From the NCBI GenBank assembly GCA_946482545.1, contig CAMLRX010000001.1, positions 11,789 to 75,788 of the forward strand: a stretch of 64,000 nt of DNA. Reading direction: 5' to 3'. Below are positions 57,982 to 64,000 of the stretch, in pieces. How positions within the stretch are numbered: the first letter of the stretch is position 1; the number at the start of each line of letters is the position of its first letter. The position numbers were made by a program, and so were the translations under genes. This stretch comes from an uncultured Flavihumibacter sp. (GTDB lineage: Bacteria > Bacteroidota > Bacteroidia > Chitinophagales > Chitinophagaceae). The notes under the pieces were generated by a model that saw only the letters and a list, made by a program, of their open reading frames with translations, was not told where the DNA came from and made no database searches.

Positions 57982-59358
57982 TTAGTTTGATGAAAAATTA
58001 TATTGAAGGGTGGCCGCGGTAAAAAGAATATCCTTTCCATTACCTGCGGTTCTTAGAAAGGGGCCAGCGTTGAACCAGGTGAACTCCCAGGTGAGGGCGA
58101 GCGCGCTGGTGGCACGGAACTCCAGATTGGTGGCCAGTTGGCTCCCGATAAACGCCGGTGCAATATTGTTGCCCCGGTAAATGAGGGCCACGTTCGGCGC
58201 GTAAATGCCATCTCTCGTGGAATACCTCCTGAAGATATCAAGGTCCATCCCCCAGTCGAGTTTGGGATGAAGGCCACAATTCAGATAAGGATGAACATCT
58301 ATAAGGTTGGCCGGACCGATTAATGCGGCCAGGCCGAAATAGGCGCCTCTCGGGAAGAGCGGGTTAAAAGTTTGCAGCCTTTCGTCGCCCGGTGTTTTAT
58401 CACCGGAGATGAGCTCCGTTTTTATACCGATCTCCGGTTTGTATTTACACGCGTTGAAACGGTATGCTGTATTCAGGGAGACGGTGTAGGCGCTGATTTT
58501 TTTTGAAGCGAACCGGCCAAACTGGTAAACGGCTTCCAGGTCGTACACCGTGTTACCGGTTTTGTTCCATATTCTAGTGCCGAAAGAATGGCGCTGTTCC
58601 GCCCCGGCACCGTCTTCGAAAACAGCCTGTTTCTTACCGAGATTCAGGTAATAGAGGTCCACGTTCCTTAAAAGCGGCATTTTATTTTTCACCAGGTAGG
58701 CGCCCCACAACTTTGTATCACGGCGAAACCCATCGTCGAAGATACCTTTCCTGGCTGATACATAATAACTGAAAAAAGCATCCAGGCGGGTATGCTTCCG
58801 TGCCAACACTATTCTGGCCGCATCAAATGCCTGCCGGTTGTTTGGCCCCTCCCGAACGGAGATCAGGCGCTGACTGCCATAGGAGAACTCCTGCCTTCCG
58901 GCGCGGAATAAAACCGAAACACTATCGGATACAGGTAATTTGTAATCAATGTATGCCTGATGTATATCTAAAGGGTTTTCATCTACCGGACTGGTATCCA
59001 TCCTGCCATTGGAAAGACTGCTTTGCAATTGTATGAAAGTGCCGAGGCGGTTGTTCCACCGAATGTTGTTGTGCATCAGGAAACGGGTCATTACAAAACC
59101 GTCCTCATCCCTGGGCGCATCGCCCCATTGCTCGTTGCGGAAATAAAAGTATTGCAGGCGGGCTTCACCGCCAAATGAAGCAATGATACCATTTCCCTTT
59201 GTACCATCGCCATGCGCTGAAGGCTTTGTTTCCGGCAGCGTATAGGTGAGGTTGCTTACCGTTAAAATACTTGTATCCTGCTTTATTTGAATATTGCCTT
59301 GTGCAGCAGCAGCATTTTGCGTGACCGCAACAAGCAGGAGAAAGAACAATATTTTCAT
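57982..59358 (-). CDS. Alginate-export-type outer-membrane porin
   Basis: A 458-residue outer-membrane beta-barrel with signal peptide ending AAAAQG. Typical text includes EARLQYFYFRNEQWGDAPRD, GFVMTRFLMHNNIRWNNRLG, RAGRQEFSYGSQRLISVREG and the arginine-rich GPNNRQAFDAARIVLARKHT, characteristic of the alginate_exp (AlgE-like) family; the barrel ends ATLQYNFSSN. It probably forms a diffusion pore for an anionic or small solute. It follows the amidohydrolase gene by nine bases. Confidence 0.88.
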   Translation of the reverse strand: MKILFFLLLVAVTQNAAAAQGNIQIKQDTSILTVSNLTYTLPETKPSAHGDGTKGNGIIASFGGEARLQYFYFRNEQWGDAPRDEDGFVMTRFLMHNNIRWNNRLGTFIQLQSSLSNGRMDTSPVDENPLDIHQAYIDYKLPVSDSVSVLFRAGRQEFSYGSQRLISVREGPNNRQAFDAARIVLARKHTRLDAFFSYYVSARKGIFDDGFRRDTKLWGAYLVKNKMPLLRNVDLYYLNLGKKQAVFEDGAGAEQRHSFGTRIWNKTGNTVYDLEAVYQFGRFASKKISAYTVSLNTAYRFNACKYKPEIGIKTELISGDKTPGDERLQTFNPLFPRGAYFGLAALIGPANLIDVHPYLNCGLHPKLDWGMDLDIFRRYSTRDGIYAPNVALIYRGNNIAPAFIGSQLATNLEFRATSALALTWEFTWFNAGPFLRTAGNGKDILFTAATLQYNFSSN

Positions 59359-59367
59359 ACCGTTTTA

Positions 59368-61134
59368 TTACTGGTAACCCCCATAGTATTTTACCGGACT
59401 CCATGCAGGTATTACAGCCAGTTTAGGAGGTGCGAAACCACTGAATTCATCCTTGCCATATACCGGTTTTCCATCTACGATGGTCAGTTTTGAGGTAATA
59501 GACAACAATTCCTGATCGGGTACTGAGAAATAGTCTTTATCCAGCAGCGAGATGTCCGCGAAAAAACCTTGCTTTATCTTTCCTTTGTTCGTTTCTTTCA
59601 GCAATGCATAACCGCCGTAGGTAAGTAGTGATAGCGCTGTTTTTCTATCGAGTATATTTTCCGTTCCCATCACCTGTGTTCCACCAATCGTTCTTCCCGT
59701 AGTGATCCAATAAAGCGCCACCCAGGGATTGTAGCTGGCCACGCGGGTACCGTCGGTTCCCAACGCTACGGGAATACCCAGTTCCAGCATTTTTTTTACC
59801 GGCGGAGCGTTCCGCGCAGCTTCAACTCCATATCTTCTGATGAAATGTTCGCCCTGGTAAGCCATGCGGTGCTGTATGGCGATACCGCCACCCAGCGCTT
59901 TGATGCGCAGCATATTTTCTTCGCTGACGGTTTCCGCATGATCGATGAACCATACCAGTCCATTGAGCGGTGTTTCCCTGTTCACAGCTTCAATTACATC
60001 CAGATCGCGGGAGATGCTTTCGTTGTACGTGGCATGGAGACGGAAGGGCCAGCGTTTCCGAACCAGTGTCTGAATCACCGGTTTCAGACTGGACTCCAAT
60101 GTCGCGGGCAGTTCTGGTCGCGGGAAGAGGAAGTTTTCAAAATCGGCTGCATCGGCCACCAGATTTTCTCCGCCGCCATGGACATGGTAATCAATTTCGT
60201 TGATGCCATTTGCGTGGTGTACATCTATGTCTACCATATTTGTCCAGCGGGTGAAGTCGGCCAGTTCCGAACCAGCTTTCTGGGCGAAAAGAAAATACGG
60301 GAGCCGAACGGTAATTTTACCGAGTGTATTCAGGGAATCCGTAATGCCATAATCGTCAGGAAAATTCTGAAAACCGCCGCCGGCATCCATAACTGCTGTT
60401 ACCCCGAGGCGGTTGAGTTCGGTCATGTATTGCAGGGTGGAATTTATTTTTTCTTCTGTGGTCAGTTCGGGAAGTCTGGCCAAAGTTGAATACAGGATGA
60501 ACGCGTTTGGTTCCGCCACCAGTAAGCCGGTTGGGTTGCCTTCGCTATCTTTTTCAATAAGTCCGCCTTTGGGGTTAGCGGTTGTTCGGTTAATGCCCAG
60601 TTGTTTTAACCCAGCTTTGTTGAGCCAGGCTTTTCCATACAGATATAGTATGAAGGTGGGCGTATTTCCCGTGGCTGCATTGATCTCTTCCAAAGTGGGC
60701 AATCTTTTTTCTTCAAACTGGAACTCGTTCCATCCCCCTACCACGCGCACCCATTGCCCGGCGGGTGTTCTTTCGGCTTGTTCTTTCAGCATTTGCAGGG
60801 CACGCTTCAGCGTTTTCACACCATCCCACCTTAATTCGGTGTTGTAGAATCTTCCCCCTCTTATCACATGGAGATGACTATCGAACAGGCCGGGAATCAC
60901 AGTATGCCCTTTTGCGTCAATCATTTTTGTACTGCGGCCTTTTAACAGCAACACCTCTTTATTGCTGCCCACCCTGCTTATCCTGTTTCCGTTTACCGCA
61001 ATGGCCTCGGCCAAAGGAATGGCTTCATCGCCCGTATGCACCTTTCCGTTATAAAGGATGATATCGGCTTTTTGCTGCGCGATGGAAGTAATACTAAATA
61101 GTACAAGGAGCACAAAAAAGAAACACCGGTTCAT
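59368..61134 (-). CDS. Exported YtcJ-like amidohydrolase (Amidohydro_3)
   Basis: A 588-residue metal-dependent amidohydrolase with signal peptide ending TSIAQQ. The family start is ADIILYNGKVHTGDEAIPLA; the metal motif is IPGLFDSHLHVIRGG (H87, H89). GWNEFQFEEKRLPTLEEINA, FIDHAETVSEENMLRIKALG and VALGTDGTRVASYNPW follow, as in the YtcJ/COG1574 group. The C-terminal end SLLDKDYFSVPDQELLSITS with KLTIVDGKPVYG is typical. The substrate is unknown. The export signal is unusual for cytosolic YtcJ relatives but common in Bacteroidota. It is the first gene of the unit with the porin and probably Dps. Confidence 0.9.
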   Translation of the reverse strand: MNRCFFFVLLVLFSITSIAQQKADIILYNGKVHTGDEAIPLAEAIAVNGNRISRVGSNKEVLLLKGRSTKMIDAKGHTVIPGLFDSHLHVIRGGRFYNTELRWDGVKTLKRALQMLKEQAERTPAGQWVRVVGGWNEFQFEEKRLPTLEEINAATGNTPTFILYLYGKAWLNKAGLKQLGINRTTANPKGGLIEKDSEGNPTGLLVAEPNAFILYSTLARLPELTTEEKINSTLQYMTELNRLGVTAVMDAGGGFQNFPDDYGITDSLNTLGKITVRLPYFLFAQKAGSELADFTRWTNMVDIDVHHANGINEIDYHVHGGGENLVADAADFENFLFPRPELPATLESSLKPVIQTLVRKRWPFRLHATYNESISRDLDVIEAVNRETPLNGLVWFIDHAETVSEENMLRIKALGGGIAIQHRMAYQGEHFIRRYGVEAARNAPPVKKMLELGIPVALGTDGTRVASYNPWVALYWITTGRTIGGTQVMGTENILDRKTALSLLTYGGYALLKETNKGKIKQGFFADISLLDKDYFSVPDQELLSITSKLTIVDGKPVYGKDEFSGFAPPKLAVIPAWSPVKYYGGYQ

Positions 61135-61187
61135 GTGGATGAATTGAATGAAAATGGAGATGGAACGAGTAGGTTATTGCTGAAAAC

Positions 61188-61889
61188 TTAGTGCTTCAAC
61201 ATTTCATGCGCATATTGAATACCAATTCCGTAAGCGCCGCCATATTTTTTCACCAGATCAGTAACCGCCTTATACGTTTCGCTGCGTGCCCAATCGCGTT
61301 GCAGTTCGAGCAGGTATTGAATGGACGTAAGCGGTTTAACTCCTGCCTGGATCATTCTGTACATGGCCATTTCATGCGCTTCTTTGCTTACATCGCCACT
61401 GGCATCCGTAATTACATACACATCATATCCTTCCGCTTTGGCTGATAATGCCGGGCCTACAATACATACACTGGTCCAGAGACCTGCCAGCACGATCTTC
61501 TTTTTACCTTTCGCCACAATCGCTTTGTGCGCATTCACATCCTCCCACGCATTCATCGTGGTTCTGTCGATGTAATTAGAAGTGGCCTGCGGATAAAAAG
61601 CTTCTACTTCGGCGAACACAGGTCCGCTGAAAGATTTTTCCGCAACGGTGGTTACCACACTGGGCACTTTAAAAATAACGGAAGCGCCTGCCACCATAGC
61701 GGTATTGTTGCGCAGTTCCATCATGTCGATGTTCTTTACGGCAAAACCCATCTGGCTTTCATGATCGATCATCACCAATGCATGGTTGGTGGGATTCAAT
61801 AATTCCGAAGATGGCTTTTGCGCGTAAACCGAAGTTACTGAAACGGAAGCCAGCAGCAGTGTGGCGAGTGTGTTGAATGTTCTTTTCAT
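61188..61889 (-). CDS. Exported isochorismatase-family hydrolase (YcaC-like)
   Basis: A 233-residue cysteine hydrolase with signal peptide ending VYAQKP. The catalytic Asp is D42 in ALVMIDHESQMGF and the nucleophile C142 in LAGLWTSVCIVGPALSAKAE, the YcaC/isochorismatase pattern. YPQATSNYIDRTTMNAWEDV lies between. The typical substrates of such enzymes are amides or isochorismate-like compounds. It precedes the amidohydrolase gene by 53 bases on the same strand and is divergent from the alpha/beta-hydrolase genes. The 230-base gap to 62120 holds the two promoters and no further gene. Confidence 0.9.
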   Translation of the reverse strand: MKRTFNTLATLLLASVSVTSVYAQKPSSELLNPTNHALVMIDHESQMGFAVKNIDMMELRNNTAMVAGASVIFKVPSVVTTVAEKSFSGPVFAEVEAFYPQATSNYIDRTTMNAWEDVNAHKAIVAKGKKKIVLAGLWTSVCIVGPALSAKAEGYDVYVITDASGDVSKEAHEMAMYRMIQAGVKPLTSIQYLLELQRDWARSETYKAVTDLVKKYGGAYGIGIQYAHEMLKH

Positions 61890-62120
61890 AATGAAAACTT
61901 TTAGCGTTGTGAATGATTTTCTTCCGCAAAGCTATCAAGTGATCACAGCGGTGGCAATTCATATACGGTCACAACTCTTGTACATATCTGCACATTTTTA
62001 AAAACAACCACTGAACACAAATTCATTTTAATTCTAATTATACAATGAACGGATCTATATGTGAATTGTATGCGGCCCTTTGAAAGAATAGCTTTGTTCC
62101 ATTCCATCAAACACATTACC

Positions 62121-63092
62121 ATGAGACAAATTATCCTTCTTCCACGCACCAGTCTTCCGGCATATATCATCTGCCTGCTGGCATTCGCCGGTTGTAAAAA
62201 CGACAACACAAAAAATACACTTATGTCAGACAAAACAAGCATTACAGCAGTGAATGCACCTACGCAATTCGCCGATATCAATGGCCGAAAAATCGCTTAC
62301 CGCACCGTGGGTTCCGGAGCACCCATGATCCTCTGCCAACGTTTCCGTGGCAATATGGATGACTGGGATCCGGCGTTTATCGACGCGCTGGCGAAAAATT
62401 ACGAGGTGACCATTTTTAATTACACAGGTCTGGCATCATCTACCGGTGAGCCACATACGGATATGAAAACATTCTCCAGCGATGTGATTGATCTTGCAAA
62501 AGCTTTGGGACATCAAAAGATCATTCTCGGGGGATGGTCGTTCGGCGGATGGGTGGCGCAGATCGTGACCACGGAATATCCTGAACTGGTAGCGCAAACC
62601 ATCCTCATCGGCACGAAACCTCCGGGCGAGAACAAACATACTTTTGAAGACATCTTCCTGCAAACAGCCTACAAGCCGGATTATGATGTTGCTGATGAGG
62701 TGATCCTTTTCTTTGAACCCATTTCCGCCTTCAGCCGTAAAGCCGCACAAGAAAGCCACGACCGGATCGCCGCCAGAAAAGAAAAGGATCCACGCGTTAC
62801 AGTTGATCAGTTTAAGTTCTATGCCATGGGGAACGAAGACTTCATCAAGGACCCCTACAACGCACGTCAGAAAATGACCACCACCACGGTGCCCATCCTG
62901 GTGATCTCTGGCGATCACGAAGTATGTTTTCCGCCCGAGAACTGGTTTGAACTGAACCGAAAGTTGCCCACCACACAGGTAGTGGTGATTCCAAGGGCCG
63001 GACACGGGCCGCAACACCAGTACCCTGAAATGACCGCGGACTATATCCACTCGTTCATTCAAACCAACAACAGGCTGGCGGCAGTGCAATAA
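62121..63092 (+). CDS. Alpha/beta hydrolase lipoprotein
   Basis: A 323-residue alpha/beta hydrolase. ATG at 62121 begins a lipoprotein signal with lipobox LLAFAGCKN (C25). The nucleophile elbow is ILGGWSFGGWVAQ (S140). The acid is in ILVISGDHEVCFP and the catalytic His in IPRAGHGPQHQ. The frame is open upstream to 62061 but the lipoprotein start fits best. It may be an esterase or haloperoxidase-like enzyme at the outer or inner membrane. It is followed by a second alpha/beta hydrolase 35 bases later. Confidence 0.9.
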   Translation: MRQIILLPRTSLPAYIICLLAFAGCKNDNTKNTLMSDKTSITAVNAPTQFADINGRKIAYRTVGSGAPMILCQRFRGNMDDWDPAFIDALAKNYEVTIFNYTGLASSTGEPHTDMKTFSSDVIDLAKALGHQKIILGGWSFGGWVAQIVTTEYPELVAQTILIGTKPPGENKHTFEDIFLQTAYKPDYDVADEVILFFEPISAFSRKAAQESHDRIAARKEKDPRVTVDQFKFYAMGNEDFIKDPYNARQKMTTTTVPILVISGDHEVCFPPENWFELNRKLPTTQVVVIPRAGHGPQHQYPEMTADYIHSFIQTNNRLAAVQ

Positions 63093-63127
63093 GCCTGACC
63101 GAAACACCCTCATTTCAAAAATATACC

Positions 63128-63913
63128 ATGGCACTTACAACCAAAAACATCGTCTTCGTTACCGGCGCATTCGTTTCCAACAGTTGCTGGGACGATTGGC
63201 GCATTTACTTTGAAAGCCGCGGCTACCATACCATTGCGCCGGCATGGCCATTCAAGAATGGTACCGCCGCTGAATTACGCGCCCGGCAACCCAATGATAC
63301 CGATCTCGCCACACTTACCCTGGAACAACTTGTGGACCATTACATCAAAGTGGTGCGCAGCTTTCCGGAAAAACCGATTGTGATTGGCCATTCTCTTGGC
63401 GGACTCATCACCCAGATCATCAACAACAGAGGATACGCCGCAGCAGCAGTGGCCATTCATTCCGTTCCGCCACAAGGCGTTTTTCCTTACGAATTCTCTT
63501 TTCTCCGAGGCGGATGGCGGGTGCTGGGCTTATTCACTTCCATGAAAAAAACCTACCTGATGTCGTTCAAAAAATGGCAATACGCTTTTGTGAACGGCAT
63601 GCCGCTCGCAGAACAAAAAAAGGCCTACGAACAACTGGCCATCCCGGAATCAAAGACGGTAGCGCGTGGTGGCCTTACCAGCGCCGCGTATGTTGATTTC
63701 AACAAGCCACACGCCCCGCTGCTGCTCACCGCCGGAACAGAAGGCACGCTGATTCCTGCACACCTGAACCGGAGAAATTACAAGAAGTACAAAAAAGACA
63801 ATGGCTCCATCCTGGAGTATAAAGAGTTTCCCAACCGGAACCACTTCGTGCTGGGACAAAAATCCTGGAAAGAAGATGCCGATTATATCCTCGACTGGCT
63901 GAAAAAGTTATAA
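63128..63913 (+). CDS. Cytoplasmic alpha/beta hydrolase
   Basis: A 261-residue alpha/beta hydrolase without export signal. IVFVTGAFVSNSCWDDWRIY starts the fold, PIVIGHSLGGLITQI contains the nucleophile S89, TAGTEGTLIPAHLN follows in the acid region, and the catalytic His is in FPNRNHFVLGQKSW. It resembles non-haem haloperoxidase or esterase-type family members. It shares an operon with the lipoprotein hydrolase and the partial lipoprotein gene at the edge. Confidence 0.9.
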   Translation: MALTTKNIVFVTGAFVSNSCWDDWRIYFESRGYHTIAPAWPFKNGTAAELRARQPNDTDLATLTLEQLVDHYIKVVRSFPEKPIVIGHSLGGLITQIINNRGYAAAAVAIHSVPPQGVFPYEFSFLRGGWRVLGLFTSMKKTYLMSFKKWQYAFVNGMPLAEQKKAYEQLAIPESKTVARGGLTSAAYVDFNKPHAPLLLTAGTEGTLIPAHLNRRNYKKYKKDNGSILEYKEFPNRNHFVLGQKSWKEDADYILDWLKKL

Positions 63914-63932
63914 CCATTTCCAAAAATTCATC

Positions 63933-64000
63933 ATGAAACAAATATTCTTCTTCGCAATTGCCGCGCTTTTCTTCTGTGCGTGCGGTAATTCATCTCAAAC
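63933..64000 (+). CDS. Lipoprotein, N-terminal part only (window edge)
   Basis: ATG at 63933, 20 bases after the preceding stop, opens a frame that stays open to the window end: M-K-Q-I-F-F-F-A-I-A-A-L-F-F-C-A-C-G-N-S. This is a lipoprotein signal with the lipid cysteine probably in FCACGN. Nothing can be said of the mature part. Confidence 0.65.
   Translation, partial: MKQIFFFAIAALFFCACGNSSQ

Overview
The window is chromosomal DNA from a member of the Bacteroidota, most likely a Chitinophagaceae-type soil or plant-associated bacterium. The evidence is two SusC/SusD pairs, many secreted glycoside hydrolases, TAnnTTTG-like promoter boxes, weak ribosome binding sites, a FecR/ECF-sigma system and membrane-anchored propeller/LuxR regulators. 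No rRNA, tRNA, CRISPR array, transposase or phage gene was seen, and no gene-free stretch exceeds about 300 bases.

Region 1 (1-7260, minus strand) is a tight operon read from 7260 downwards: MaoC-type hydratase, a solute-binding-protein-like protein without a signal peptide, two paralogous family III CoA-transferases, a lactonase-type amidohydrolase, a RhaT-type sugar permease and a Gfo/Idh/MocA dehydrogenase. The start of an AraC-type regulator follows at the window edge. It looks like a catabolic pathway for a sugar-derived acid or lactone handled as CoA thioesters, and I cannot match it to a described pathway. Region 2 (7359-16569) holds secreted GH106, GH2 and a five-bladed-propeller glycosidase, then a LuxR response regulator and a GAF histidine kinase.

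Region 3 (16645-22079) is housekeeping and stress functions: an ECF sigma with a small zinc-finger partner, peroxiredoxin, DoxX, DinB, an NRDE-family protein, NDH-2 and a metzincin. Region 4 (22195-39690) is a polysaccharide utilisation locus: SusC, SusD, a surface glycan-binding lipoprotein, GH16 and two GH30 enzymes, with a GH5 enzyme and a membrane-spanning regulator beside it and a separate GH78 rhamnosidase gene. The hydrolase set suggests a beta-1,3/1,6-glucan. Both promoters of this locus carry the same architecture: two copies of a 20-base element exactly 54 bases apart, ending exactly 31 bases upstream of a -7-like box. This is the probable operator of the regulator.

Region 5 (39745-49808) contains a Dabb protein, a thioesterase, a LacI regulator with a perfect 20-base palindromic operator, and a second SusC/SusD pair under FecR/ECF-sigma control with a secreted metallophosphoesterase.

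Region 6 (about 50.5-57.5 kb) is the most unusual part and looks like an immune or nucleotide-signalling island. It holds an 810-residue SLOG-like/two-TM/RCK-like/RyR protein shaped like a ligand-gated channel, a DUF2188 protein, a frame-split TIR/SLOG-like protein whose break lies on the canonical slippery heptamer AAATTTA, a frame-split TIR-like/bacterial STING fusion broken in an A5 run, and a DUF4062-like/TPR protein. No CD-NTase accompanies the STING gene. Three apparent single-base losses in about 4.5 kb raise the question of pseudogenes, phase variation, programmed frameshifting or sequence errors.

Region 7 (57500-64000) holds Dps, an alginate-export-type porin, a secreted YtcJ-like amidohydrolase, a secreted isochorismatase-type hydrolase, two alpha/beta hydrolases and the start of a lipoprotein.
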